Source: Streptomyces sp. NBC_00536
Lineage (GTDB): Bacteria; Actinomycetota; Actinomycetes; Streptomycetales; Streptomycetaceae
Reading direction: 5' to 3'
Assembly (NCBI RefSeq): GCF_036346295.1
Contig: NZ_CP107819.1
Location: forward strand, 6,510,001 to 6,574,000
DNA length: 64,000 bases
A program made the translations under genes and the position numbers. Below the pieces are notes generated by a model. The model had not been told where the DNA came from and ran no database searches. It worked only from the letters and a program-made list of their open reading frames with translations. This document shows, one piece after another, positions 18,935-27,572 of this stretch. Within the stretch, counting starts at the first letter, position 1. Every line of letters starts with the position of its first letter.

Positions 18935-20093
18935 CCTCGTCCGCCGGATAGACGCCGCCACTCCGGCCGACCGGGACCGTGCCATAGACGCGCTGCGGGC
19001 CCTGGCCATCACCGGCGTGGTCCTGGGGCACTGGCTGGTGACCGCGCTGGTCATCGACAGCGGCACCGTCCACAGTGCCAGCCCGCTCGGCTACCTGCCC
19101 GAACTCACCCCCATCTCCTGGGTGTTCCAGACCCTCGCGGTGTTCTTCCTGGTGGGCGGCCTGGTCGGCGCGCAGAGCTACGCGTCCGCCCGCGCCAAGG
19201 GCACCGGCTACCGGCGCTGGCTCGGCGCCCGGATGGCCCGGCTGTTCCGGCCCGTCGCCGCGCTGCTGTCGGTGTGGAGCGTCGCGGTGGTCGTGATGCT
19301 GGCCGCCGGGGTCGACCAGGACACGCTGCACACCCTGTGCAAGCTGATGCTGTCCCCGCTCTGGTTCCTGCTGGTCTTCGCCGTGCTGACCGCGATCACC
19401 CCGCTCGTGACGCGCATGCATCCGCTGTGGCCGTTCGCCGTCGTGCTGCTCGTCGATGTGATCCGGTTCGTCCTGGACGGCCCCGGATGGCTCAACTCGC
19501 TGAACGTGGTGGTCGGTTGGCTCGTCCCCTACAGCGTGGGCGCCGCCTGGGCGCGCGGCGGGCTGCGCAGCCTGCGGGCGCGCTGGGCGATGCTGCTCGG
19601 CGGCGCCGCGGCCTGCACGGCACTGGTCCTGTTCGCCGGTTACCCCGCGGCCATGGTCGGCGTTCCGGGGCCGGCCATCTCCAACCTCGACCCGCCCAAC
19701 CTGGCCACCGTCACCTTCGGCACCGCGCAGTGCGGCGCCGCGCTGCTGCTGCTCGGCCCGCTGCGCAGGGTGCTCGCCCGGCCCGTGGCCTGGGCCGCGG
19801 TGGCCCTGGTCAACCTGTCCGCGATGACCATCTTCCTGTGGCACCAGACCTCGATGATGGCCGTGACCGCCCTCGGTCTGCTCGTCGGCGAGCCGCTGCC
19901 CGGCCTGCACACCGTGCCCGACCACCCGGGCTGGATCCTCGCCCGGCTGGCCTGGCTGCCGGTGTTCGCCGGGGTGCTGCTGATCTGCTGGACGACGTTC
20001 CGTACGTACGAACAGGCCCGGCCGCGCCGGACCAGCCGGGTGGTGCGCGGTGCCTGGCCCGCCCTCGCCGGACCGGTGCGCCGCCTGCACTGA
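18927..20093 (+). CDS. Membrane acyltransferase (AT3 family)
   Basis: A 388-residue integral membrane protein with about ten hydrophobic segments and the acyltransferase-3 features: RAIDALRALAITGVVLGHW near the N-terminus, then the LVGGL and FLWHQTSMM segments. Such proteins acetylate or acylate cell-surface glycans or lipids. It starts with GTG 18927, inside the end of the hydrolase gene. Functional pairing with the secreted hydrolase is likely from the overlap. Confidence 0.82.
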   Translation: MHDLVRRIDAATPADRDRAIDALRALAITGVVLGHWLVTALVIDSGTVHSASPLGYLPELTPISWVFQTLAVFFLVGGLVGAQSYASARAKGTGYRRWLGARMARLFRPVAALLSVWSVAVVVMLAAGVDQDTLHTLCKLMLSPLWFLLVFAVLTAITPLVTRMHPLWPFAVVLLVDVIRFVLDGPGWLNSLNVVVGWLVPYSVGAAWARGGLRSLRARWAMLLGGAAACTALVLFAGYPAAMVGVPGPAISNLDPPNLATVTFGTAQCGAALLLLGPLRRVLARPVAWAAVALVNLSAMTIFLWHQTSMMAVTALGLLVGEPLPGLHTVPDHPGWILARLAWLPVFAGVLLICWTTFRTYEQARPRRTSRVVRGAWPALAGPVRRLH

Positions 20094-20135
20094 GACCCGT
20101 GCGAGACCCGTGGGAGACCCGTGCGAGGCCCGTGC
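20092..20135 (+). repeat. Short tandem repeat GAGACCCGTG
   Basis: Four imperfect copies of a roughly 12-bp unit (GAGACCCGTGCG, GAGACCCGTGG, GAGACCCGTGCG, GAGGCCCGTG) directly follow the acyltransferase stop. Confidence 0.6.
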
Positions 20136-20215
20136 CGTGAGCGCGTGGCCGAGAAGGACCGGGTCCTCTTCGAACGGATCCGGTCGCGGCGGATGATCGT
20201 ATTAGGGTGACGCGC

Positions 20216-21070
20216 ATGTCAGCCAACAGCTCCCCGGTGAACGGCCCGTCGACGCCCCGGACGGCTTCCCCCGGACCCGGACTCGGACCCGGACCCGGAT
20301 CCGCGCGCGGCCGACGCCCGTACGCGGGCATCCGCGTATCGGCGGTGGCGGGCGGGCTCCGCTGGGCCTCCTCCCGGTGGCCGTTCATAGAGGGGGAAGT
20401 GGGAGGCCTGCGGCCGCTGGTGCGGCCCGGGTCCGTCTGCCTCGACATCGGCGCCGAATACGGGCTCTACACCTGGGCCCTGTCCGCGCTCAGCGGGCCG
20501 ACGGGAGCCGTCCACAGCGTCGAGCCGCTGCCGGGCCCGGCGGGCTGGCTGCGCACCACGGCCGCCGCGCTCGGCTGCGACAACGTCACCGTGCACCGCA
20601 CCGCCCTCGGCGCCCGCGCGCAGGAGGGCACGATGAGCCTGCCCCGGCGCCGGCTGCTCCCGGTGCACGGACGCGCGTACCTCACCGAAGGGGCCTCGGG
20701 GCCCGGGCCCAACACCGAGTTCCCGCGCTCGCGCCCCGTGGCCACGCCCGTACGGACCGTCGACGGGCTCTGCCGGCACATGGCGCTGGAGCGGGTCGAC
20801 TTCATCAAGGCCGATGTGGAGGGCGCCGAGGAAGCCGTCCTGACCGGCGCCCGCCGCACCCTGGAGCGGCACCGGCCCGCGCTGCTGCTGGAGATCGAGG
20901 ACCGTCACCTGGAGAAGTACGACACGAGGGCGCACCGGATCGTCGACCGGCTGGCCGCGCTCGACTACACGATGCACCGCTGGCACGACGGAGTGTGGAT
21001 ACGGGTGACGGAGGTCACGGACGAGTTCCGGAATTACCTCTTCACCGTGCGTCCGATCCCCTCCGGCTGA
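20216..21070 (+). CDS. FkbM-family methyltransferase
   Basis: A 284-residue SAM-dependent methyltransferase. Motif I is VCLDIGAEYGLYT, and the FkbM C-terminal signature is VDFIKADVEGAEEAVLTGA. The first 35 residues are low-complexity Gly/Pro encoded by a GGACCC repeat and probably disordered. FkbM enzymes O-methylate sugars or polyketides, but this lone copy beside a mannosyltransferase may modify a surface glycan. ATG 20216 or GTG 20207 could start it. It lies 16 bp ahead of the glycosyltransferase. Confidence 0.82.
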   Translation: MSANSSPVNGPSTPRTASPGPGLGPGPGSARGRRPYAGIRVSAVAGGLRWASSRWPFIEGEVGGLRPLVRPGSVCLDIGAEYGLYTWALSALSGPTGAVHSVEPLPGPAGWLRTTAAALGCDNVTVHRTALGARAQEGTMSLPRRRLLPVHGRAYLTEGASGPGPNTEFPRSRPVATPVRTVDGLCRHMALERVDFIKADVEGAEEAVLTGARRTLERHRPALLLEIEDRHLEKYDTRAHRIVDRLAALDYTMHRWHDGVWIRVTEVTDEFRNYLFTVRPIPSG

Positions 21071-21086
21071 AGGATCCTGGACTGTT

Positions 21087-22247
21087 ATGGGCTCCACTCT
21101 CGTCATCACCAACGACTTCCCGCCGCGCCAGGGCGGGATCGAAACCTTCGTCCACGCCATGGCCACGCGGATGCCGGACGACGACGTCGTCGTCTACACC
21201 TCGCACGAACCGGGGGACACGGCCTACGACGCCACGCTGCCGTTCCCGGTCGTCCGTGACACCAGCGGCATGCTGCTGCCGACCGGCCGGGTCACCAAGC
21301 GGGCCGTCGAGATAGCCCGCGCGCACGGCTGCGACCGGGTGTGGTTCGGGGCGGCGGCCCCCCTCGCCCTGATGGCACCGACGCTGCGCGAGAACGGCGT
21401 ACGGCGCATCGTGGCCACCACCCACGGCCACGAGATCTGGTGGGCGCGGCTGCCCGGCGCCCGCACCATGATGCGCCGGATAGGCAACGGCGTGGACGTG
21501 GTCACCTACCTCGGCGAATACACGCGCGCCCGGATCGCCCCCGCGCTCGGCCCGCGCGCCGAGCTGAGCCGGCTGGTGCCCGCCGTGGACGCCGACACCT
21601 ACCGCCCGGACGCCGAAGCGGGCGCCGCGCTGCGCGAGGAGCTGGGGCTGACGGGCAAGCGGATCATCCTCTGCGTGGCCCGGCTGGTCCCCCGCAAGGG
21701 ACAGGACAAGCTGATCGAGGCCATGCCGATGATCCGGCGGCAGGTGCCCGACGCGGTGCTGCTCATCGTCGGCCAGGGCCCGGACGAGGCCCGGCTGCGC
21801 AAGCTGGCCCGCCGCCACGGCGAGGACGCGGTCCGGTTCGTCGGCGGCAAGACGCACCGCGAGACCCCCCGCTACTACGCGGCGGCCGACGTCTTCGCGA
21901 TGCCGTGCCGCACCCGCAAGGGCGGCCTGGAGGCCGAGGGGCTTGGCATCGTCTTCCTGGAGGCCGCCGCCAGCGGGCTGCCCGTCGTCGTCGGCGACTC
22001 CGGCGGCGCCCCGGACACCGTGCTCGACGGCACGACCGGCAGCGTCGTGGACGGCAACCGGGCCGAGGGCATAGCGGCCGAGCTGACGCGGCTGCTCCTC
22101 GACACCGGGCGGGCCGCCGAGATGGGCACCGCGGGCCGCCAGTGGGCGCGCAGGTCGTGGTCCTGGGACGCGCAGGCCCGCCACCTGAACGAACTGCTCG
22201 ACCCCGAGCACGACCCGGCGGCGCTGCCCGCCCCCCGCCAGGCGTAG
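21087..22247 (+). CDS. pimB: GT4 glycosyltransferase, PimB-like mannosyltransferase
   Basis: A 386-residue retaining GT-B glycosyltransferase. The N-terminal NDFPPRQGGIETF motif and the C-terminal nucleotide-sugar segment (EGLGIVFLEAAASGLPVVVG with the E-x7-E pattern) match GDP-mannose-dependent phosphatidylinositol monomannoside mannosyltransferases. It would act on the inner membrane leaflet in phosphatidylinositol mannoside synthesis, a core actinobacterial pathway. It ends just before a strong terminator. Confidence 0.85.
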   Translation: MGSTLVITNDFPPRQGGIETFVHAMATRMPDDDVVVYTSHEPGDTAYDATLPFPVVRDTSGMLLPTGRVTKRAVEIARAHGCDRVWFGAAAPLALMAPTLRENGVRRIVATTHGHEIWWARLPGARTMMRRIGNGVDVVTYLGEYTRARIAPALGPRAELSRLVPAVDADTYRPDAEAGAALREELGLTGKRIILCVARLVPRKGQDKLIEAMPMIRRQVPDAVLLIVGQGPDEARLRKLARRHGEDAVRFVGGKTHRETPRYYAAADVFAMPCRTRKGGLEAEGLGIVFLEAAASGLPVVVGDSGGAPDTVLDGTTGSVVDGNRAEGIAAELTRLLLDTGRAAEMGTAGRQWARRSWSWDAQARHLNELLDPEHDPAALPAPRQA

Positions 22248-22254
22248 GGCCGGA

Positions 22255-22303
22255 CCTGCGCGAAGGGCGCCCCTCCCGACGGGAGGGGCGCCCTTCGCGC
22301 AGG
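22255..22303. terminator. Bidirectional terminator
   Basis: A near-perfect stem of over 20 bp (CCTGCGCGAAGG arm with CCTTCGCGCAGG arm) around a 2-nt AC loop between the convergent glycosyltransferase and cold-shock genes. Confidence 0.9.
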
Positions 22304-22324
22304 TGCCTGGCTTGTGCGCGTGCC

Positions 22325-22753
22325 TCAGCCTTCGATCCAGCCGTGGTTCTTCGCGACCTGCAGGAACCTCTGACGGATCTGCACGATCTGGGTGCCGGTG
22401 AGCGACGGCGCCGCCTCCAGCAGGACCTCGGTGACCTCCCGGATGTACTCGGCGCGGCTCAGCGCGTCGCACAGGGAATCGTCGATGGGCCCGGAAGCGG
22501 ACCCGGCGGCCGGACCCTGCACCGGCGGTGTCACCGGAGTTCCGTCGTCGTTCTTCGCCAGCTGTACCGAGGACGCCTTGAGCCCCCGGTCACCGTCCTC
22601 GATCTCGAACTCGACCGCCGTGCCGGAGCGGATGTACGACTCCGGGATCAACAGGTCGTTCACGTGCAGGAAGACGTCCTCCCCGCCGTGCTCGGGTGCG
22701 ATGAACCCGTACCCCCGGGTCCCGTCAAAGCGGATCACACGACCGGAAACCAC
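22325..22753 (-). CDS. Cold-shock-domain protein with C-terminal extension
   Basis: A 142-residue protein. Residues 1-67 are a cold-shock domain with RNP motifs (RGYGFIAP and DVFLHV). A Pro/Gly linker and a helical domain (about 90-142, EYIREVTEVLLEAAPSLTGTQIVQIRQRFL) follow. It likely binds single-stranded RNA or DNA. Two-domain CSPs of this type are common in Streptomyces; the role of the helical domain is not known to me. Confidence 0.85.
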   Translation of the reverse strand: MVSGRVIRFDGTRGYGFIAPEHGGEDVFLHVNDLLIPESYIRSGTAVEFEIEDGDRGLKASSVQLAKNDDGTPVTPPVQGPAAGSASGPIDDSLCDALSRAEYIREVTEVLLEAAPSLTGTQIVQIRQRFLQVAKNHGWIEG

Positions 22754-22853
22754 ACCAACCCCCAGACAACGTCAGGCACTTTGCCCGACACACCAGGGGA
22801 CAGCGTAGTGCGGGGCACCCGGTGTCCGGGCACCCCGCACTACGGCCTGCACG

Positions 22854-24098
22854 TCAGCCGGCCGCCTTCTGCGGGACCGACCGGTCGCGCTCATCCAGGT
22901 GCTGCGCGAATTCCAGCCAGGTCGCGGCGTACTGCCGTGCCAGGCTGCCGACCAGCGCCCCGCAGTGCGGCGGGACGGCGGCGGTCAGGTGGTTCCATTC
23001 CGCCGAGGCGTTCTGCTGGAGCAGGCGCAGCAGGTGCCGCCCCTCCTCCTTGAGACGCAGCGACGGGTCGCGCAGCAGCTTGTCGAGCACGATCGCGGGC
23101 TCCGCCGTGGCCGTCCGCGTCCGGCGGTCGCGCCGGAGCCGGTCGTGCTGCGACGCGGCCGGCGTCGACCCGTCGGCCCCGGTCTGCGCTTCGTCGTCGC
23201 CCTCCCGGTCGCTCCCGCCATCGGCGCCGGCGGACGCGTCCGAGCCGGTGGCGGCACCGGAGTTCTTCCCGGTCCGGCACGAGGCGGCGGACGCCCCGAG
23301 GGAGGTGACGTTCTCCGGCCGTGTGGTCGCGGGCAGTTCGCCGGACTGGAGGCGCTTGCGGACGTCGCTGGCGGTGGCCGGCGAGATCCCCGCCAGGCGG
23401 GCCACCTCGCGCAGGGACGCCTGCGGGTTCTCGGCCATCAGCTCGGCGGCGCGCCAGCGCCCTTCGACGCTGCTGAGCGGACGGGCCCGGCCGTCGCGGC
23501 CGATCCGGACGTTCAACTGCGGCACGGCGTCAGTTGAACGCCGCCGGATGGTCGCGACCGCCTTGGCGCCGATGCCCGACGCCCGGGCGATGGCGCGGTC
23601 CGACATCTGCGGGTGGGACTCGATGATGCGTGTGGCCGCGACCCTCCGGTCGGTCTGCGAAAGCGGCAGACCGTGGGTGATGTTGGCCTGGACCGCTCTT
23701 AAAAAGGCTTCCTCGGCGGTGCCTTCGAAGAATTCGACGTCGATCGTCCCCTGGCCCCTGATCAGGGCGGCCAGCAGACGGTGCATGCCGTCGATCACGC
23801 GCATGTCGGACCGGCGCACGAGGATGGGCGGCAGCGGGCCCTCGACCTCGGAGAGCCGGGCCACGTGTTCCTGGTCGGGCCCCTCGGAGCGGGGCGACTC
23901 ACCCGGCAGCAGGCTGGCGATCGAAACGGGGACGATCACGGGCTCGCGGCCGGTGCGCGGCGCGGGGGCGCCGGTACGCGACACGGGTACGCCGGTGGGC
24001 GTGCCGATCGGCTGCGGAACTGATGCGGACTCTTCGGGTCCCGGTGGCTGTGGTTCAGGCTGATGCACTTCGAATTCACCCCGTGTGTAGGTACTCAT
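22854..24098 (-). CDS. strR: StrR-family (ParB-like) pathway-specific activator
   Basis: A 414-residue DNA-binding protein. A ParB/sulfiredoxin-like domain (about 48-130, with VPVSIASLLPGESPR, LPPILVRR and RVIDGMHRLLAAL) precedes two helix-turn-helix segments. One is at MSDRAIARASGIGAKAVATIRRR; the other is near SLREVARLAGISPATASDVRKR. This is the layout of StrR, NovG and Bbr, activators of streptomycin, novobiocin and glycopeptide clusters. Its presumed operators occur at 3160, 15647, 17364 and inside its own gene at 23511. ATG 24098 lacks a clear ribosome-binding site; in-frame ATGs at 24164 and 24188 are alternatives. The C-terminus has an acidic low-complexity insert. Confidence 0.9.
   Translation of the reverse strand: MSTYTRGEFEVHQPEPQPPGPEESASVPQPIGTPTGVPVSRTGAPAPRTGREPVIVPVSIASLLPGESPRSEGPDQEHVARLSEVEGPLPPILVRRSDMRVIDGMHRLLAALIRGQGTIDVEFFEGTAEEAFLRAVQANITHGLPLSQTDRRVAATRIIESHPQMSDRAIARASGIGAKAVATIRRRSTDAVPQLNVRIGRDGRARPLSSVEGRWRAAELMAENPQASLREVARLAGISPATASDVRKRLQSGELPATTRPENVTSLGASAASCRTGKNSGAATGSDASAGADGGSDREGDDEAQTGADGSTPAASQHDRLRRDRRTRTATAEPAIVLDKLLRDPSLRLKEEGRHLLRLLQQNASAEWNHLTAAVPPHCGALVGSLARQYAATWLEFAQHLDERDRSVPQKAAG
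23511..23539. promoter_or_regulatory. Perfect StrR-type operator inside the strR coding sequence
   Basis: GTTCAACTG (23511-23519), 11 nt, CAGTTGAAC (23531-23539): perfect arms and ideal spacing, within codons about 187-196 just after the first helix-turn-helix. Read on the coding strand the arms force TCA (Ser), ACT (Thr) and TTG (Leu), codons rare in this genome, which argues for selection on the DNA. Confidence 0.65.
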
Positions 24099-24753
24099 GA
24101 GCTGGTTGCCGCGTATGCCCGGAGGCCACGTGGCAGGCCCGTGTGCGCGCCTCGGCGTCGTCATGCCGTACATCGGAAGCAGCCTCATCGCCTTGATACA
24201 CCGCCGCTCCACCTGTCCCGAGAAGTCGCGTCGCACAGTGTTGTCCGGTGATCCTGCCGCACCCTCCCGCGTGGCCGACCGAGTTGAGCCAGCCGTCGGA
24301 CCTGGGTGAACAGCAGGACCAGCACTCATGTTCAGGTCTCCCCGTGACGGTGTCGAGATTTTCCGAGCCGGGGGAGCCGGGGGAGCGGAGGCCTGTGTTC
24401 CGCGGCGGATCCGGCCCGTCCGGGGGATGGACCGGACCGGCTTGACTTCCGGTCGAGCGGCTCTTGTGGAGCGGGCGGGGGCGGGCTCGCGGACGGCCTC
24501 GGGCGCGAGGGGGTGAATCCGGACAACCCGGTGACGACCGGCCATCGGGCGCGGCCGGGGCGGGGGGCGGGCGCTCCAGGGGTGCTCCGGAGGTGTGACG
24601 CATTTCTTGTTGGACAGGTCACACGGGGTGTCCGGGAGCCGGCTCGCCCGGATCGGCGGGCGAGCCCGGAAGTGCGCGGTCAAACATCAGGGAAGGAGGT
24701 AACTCGCCTTTTTGCCAGGCCTGATGCAATGGCTGAAAATCAACCGGCCATCG
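24099..24753. other. Gene-free region upstream of strR
   Basis: A 655-bp stretch between the strR start and the tsaD-like stop. The reading frames here lack homologue features or coding bias. It must contain the strR promoter, but I could not identify it, and no GTTCAAC-type palindrome is present. Part may code if strR starts further upstream. Confidence 0.4.
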
Positions 24754-25833
24754 TCAGGTTCGGGCCACGGCCCCGGCCGCCAGGCGGGCCACCGGATGCA
24801 GGGCCGCGTACTCCAGGGGCGCCGACGGGTCGATCGAGACGTCCAGCGGGGCCGGTTCGGCGCCCGCGCGGACCAGCAGGTCGCCGACGGCGGCGATCAT
24901 CGCGCCGTTGTCGGTGCACAGGCCCAGCGGCGGGACGCGCAGGGTGATGCCCGCGGACCGGCAGCGGGCCTCGGCCAGGGCCCGGACCCGGGAGTTGGCC
25001 GCGACCCCGCCGACCACCACGAGGGTGCCCACCCCGTGCGCCCGGCAGGCGGCGACCGCCTTGCGGGTCAGCACGTCGGCGACCGCCTCCTGCAGCGAGG
25101 CGGCCCCGTCGGCCAACGGGAGCGGCTCGCCCCGGAGGCGGTGCTGCTCGGCCCAGCGGGCGGCGGCCGTTTTCAGCCCGGAGAAGGAGAAGGCGTACGG
25201 GTCGTCGCGCGGCCCGGTCAGCGGGCGCGGGAACGCCACCGCACGCCGGTCGCCCTCCCGGGCCGCCCGGTCGACGGCGGGTCCGCCCGGGTACGGCAGC
25301 CCGAAGACCCGGGCCACCTTGTCGAAGCACTCGCCCGCCGCGTCGTCCACGGTGTCGCCCAGGTGCGTGATCGGATCGCGGGCCAGGTCCCGTACGAGCA
25401 GCAGCGAGGTGTGCCCGCCGGACACGATCAGCACCACGCAGGGGTCGGGCAGCGGGCCGTGCGCCAGGGTGTCGGCGGCGACGTGCCCGGCCAGGTGGTG
25501 GACTCCGTACAGCGGCACGCCCAGCGCGTACGCGAGGGTCTTCGCCCCCGCGAGCCCGACCTGGAGGGCGCCGGAGAGCCCCGGTCCGGTGGTCACGGCG
25601 ACCGCGCCGATGTCCGTGGCGCTCAGCCCCGCGTCGGCGAGCGCCCGGCGGACCACCGGGGTGAAGGAGTGGAGGTGCGCGCGGGCCGCGATCTCGGGGA
25701 CCACCCCGCCGTAGCGCGCGTGCTCGTCCATGCTCGACGCGACGGCGTGCCCGAGCAGCCGCCCGTCCCGCACCAGCCCCGCGCCCGTCTCGTCGCAGGA
25801 CGATTCGATCCCGAGGACCACCGGAGAGCCCAC
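24754..25833 (-). CDS. tsaD: TsaD-like tRNA N6-threonylcarbamoyladenosine synthase subunit
   Basis: A 359-residue Kae1/TsaD protein with [15 protein letters not shown], the metal-binding HHLAGH, the [10 protein letters not shown] and [10 protein letters not shown] segments, and the C-terminal CTDNGAMIA. TsaD transfers the threonylcarbamoyl group to A37 of ANN-decoding tRNAs together with TsaB and TsaE. Here none of the usual neighbours (tsaB, tsaE, rimI, alr) is present, so this could be an extra paralogue. GTG 25833 follows AAAGGG at good spacing. A palindrome with TTATTGC arms lies 35 bp upstream. Confidence 0.85.
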   Translation of the reverse strand: MGSPVVLGIESSCDETGAGLVRDGRLLGHAVASSMDEHARYGGVVPEIAARAHLHSFTPVVRRALADAGLSATDIGAVAVTTGPGLSGALQVGLAGAKTLAYALGVPLYGVHHLAGHVAADTLAHGPLPDPCVVLIVSGGHTSLLLVRDLARDPITHLGDTVDDAAGECFDKVARVFGLPYPGGPAVDRAAREGDRRAVAFPRPLTGPRDDPYAFSFSGLKTAAARWAEQHRLRGEPLPLADGAASLQEAVADVLTRKAVAACRAHGVGTLVVVGGVAANSRVRALAEARCRSAGITLRVPPLGLCTDNGAMIAAVGDLLVRAGAEPAPLDVSIDPSAPLEYAALHPVARLAAGAVART

Positions 25834-25867
25834 GCGGCACCCTTTCGTCGCAGTTTGTCGCAGCCTC

Positions 25868-25890
25868 TTATTGCGACCAATGTGCAATAA
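25868..25890. promoter_or_regulatory. Palindrome upstream of the tsaD-like gene
   Basis: TTATTGC (25868-25874), 9 nt, GCAATAA (25884-25890): perfect 7-bp arms. The GCAAT core recurs in the Lrp/asparaginase intergenic region, so it may be an Lrp-family site, inferred only from similarity. Confidence 0.5.
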
Positions 25891-25920
25891 GGCTACGACA
25901 CCACGGACGCCGCCCGGCCC

Positions 25921-26370
25921 TCACACCGGCAGGCCCGTCGGCTCCTTGATCCGCTTCATGATGATCTGCGAGTTGACCTCGGTGATTCCGGTCAGCGCGG
26001 TCAGCTGCTCGATCCACAGCCGCTCGTACGCCCGCAGGTCCGCGACCGCGATCCGCAGCAGACAGCCCGGGCTGCCGAAGAGCCGGTACGCCTCGATCAC
26101 ATCCGGAATGTCCTGGAGTGCCGCCTCGAAGGCCTCCACGGATTCCCGGTCGCGGCGCACCTCCACCGAGACCAGCACCTCGAAGCCGCGCCCCACCGCG
26201 TCCGGGTCGATCACCGCGCGGTAGCCCTGGATCACCCCGTCCTGTTCCAGCTGGCGGACCCGGCGCATACAGGGGGAGGGGGTGAGGCCCACGCGCTGGG
26301 CCAGCTCCTGGTTGCTGAGCCGCCCGTCCTTCTGCAGCTCACGCAATATTTCGCGGTCAATAGCGTCCAT
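25921..26370 (-). CDS. Lrp/AsnC-family transcriptional regulator
   Basis: A 149-residue regulator. The N-terminal helix-turn-helix (DREILRELQKDGRLSNQELAQRVGLTPSPCMRRVRQLEQDG, given here only as its boundaries, residues about 4-45) is followed by the RAM ligand-binding domain (about 60-145). It is divergent from an asparaginase gene with a palindrome between them, so it probably responds to an amino acid such as Asn or Leu and controls that gene and itself. Confidence 0.88.
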   Translation of the reverse strand: MDAIDREILRELQKDGRLSNQELAQRVGLTPSPCMRRVRQLEQDGVIQGYRAVIDPDAVGRGFEVLVSVEVRRDRESVEAFEAALQDIPDVIEAYRLFGSPGCLLRIAVADLRAYERLWIEQLTALTGITEVNSQIIMKRIKEPTGLPV

Positions 26371-26413
26371 GGCGCAATCATCCCCCACCCCGTGTGAAAT
26401 CTGGGGCTGAACT

Positions 26414-26450
26414 AGCAATCACATTGCGCGTAGATGTTTCTATGATTGCT
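26414..26450. promoter_or_regulatory. Candidate Lrp/AsnC operator
   Basis: AGCAATCA (26414-26421) and TGATTGCT (26443-26450) form a perfect 8-bp inverted repeat in the divergent gap between the regulator and the asparaginase gene, with further GCGCAAT/ATTGCGC words nearby. Confidence 0.55.
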
Positions 26451-26497
26451 GGATACGAATATACGTACGGGGGCTATTCAGGGAAAGGCAGGCAGCC

Positions 26498-27499
26498 GTG
26501 GGACGGATCGTCGTCATCAGCACCGGCGGGACGATAGCGAGCCGCTGGCAGGGTTCCGGATTCGCGGCCGACGCCGACGGGCGCGAGGTCATGGCCACGG
26601 CGCCGCTGCCCGAAGGGGTCACCGTCGAGATCGTCGACCTGTTCAGCGTGAACAGCCCCCGCCTCACCACCGCCCACCAGCTCACCCTGCTGCGCACCGT
26701 CCACGAGGTGCTCGCCGACCCCGGCGTACAGGGCGTCGTCGTCACCCACGGCACGGACACCCTCGAAGAGTCCGCCTTCCTCGTCGACCTGCACCACCAC
26801 GACCCGCGCCCGGTCGTCTTCACCGGCTCGCAGCTGCCCATGGGCACCGAGGACGGCGACGGACCCGGCAACCTCTACGACGCCCTGCTCACCGCCGCCA
26901 CCACCCGCGGGCTCGGCGTGCTGATCGCCTTCGCCGGGCGGGTCCACGCCGCGCGCGGCACCGTCAAGACCCAGACCCTGATCGCCGACGCCTTCGCGGA
27001 CCCCTCGGGCCAGCAGCTCGGCAAGGTCGGTTTCGGCAAGATCACCGTGCTGCGCCACCCGGTCCGCCCGGAGCCGCTCGCGCTGCCCGCGATGCCGGAA
27101 CTGCTGCCGCGCGTCGACATGGTCATGCACCACGCCGACGCCGATCCGGTGCTCTTCGACGCGGCCGTCGCCGCCGGAGCCCAGGGCATCGTCCTCGTCG
27201 CCACCGGCGCGGGCAACGCCACCCCCGAGATCGTGGAAGCGGTCCGCGCCGCCACCGCGCGCGGCGTGCTGGTGGCGCTCACCACCCGGGTCGCGGCCGG
27301 CCCGGTCACCGAGATCTACACCCACGGCGGAGCCGTCGACCTGGTCGCGGCCGGGGCCGTGGCCTCCGGCACCCTGCGGGCCGGCCAGACCCGGATCGCG
27401 GTCCTCTCCGCCCTGCTGGCCAGCCAGGACCCGGCCGAGCGGGTCCGGATCCTGCGCCGCTCGCTGACCTCGGAGGGCCCGGTCCTCGTCGGCGCCTGA
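26498..27499 (+). CDS. L-asparaginase
   Basis: A 333-residue asparaginase/glutaminase-family amidohydrolase. The first catalytic Thr is in STGGTIAS near residue 11 and the second in VVTHGTDTLEE. No signal peptide is seen, so it is cytoplasmic (type I-like). It hydrolyses asparagine to aspartate and ammonia. GTG 26498 is preceded by GGGAAAGG. Control by the divergent Lrp-type gene is likely. Confidence 0.88.
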   Translation: MGRIVVISTGGTIASRWQGSGFAADADGREVMATAPLPEGVTVEIVDLFSVNSPRLTTAHQLTLLRTVHEVLADPGVQGVVVTHGTDTLEESAFLVDLHHHDPRPVVFTGSQLPMGTEDGDGPGNLYDALLTAATTRGLGVLIAFAGRVHAARGTVKTQTLIADAFADPSGQQLGKVGFGKITVLRHPVRPEPLALPAMPELLPRVDMVMHHADADPVLFDAAVAAGAQGIVLVATGAGNATPEIVEAVRAATARGVLVALTTRVAAGPVTEIYTHGGAVDLVAAGAVASGTLRAGQTRIAVLSALLASQDPAERVRILRRSLTSEGPVLVGA

Positions 27500-27572
27500 C
27501 CGCACCCGGTCCGGGTCGCCCGCTCACCACGCGTCAGAGGGCGACCCGCCCCGGTGGTACCAGCTGGTGGTA

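Noticed and set aside
23511..23539. Intragenic palindrome as a chance product of conserved protein sequence
   Set aside because: The arms need three rare codons and give perfect 9-11-9 symmetry, so I kept it as a finding rather than dismissing it.
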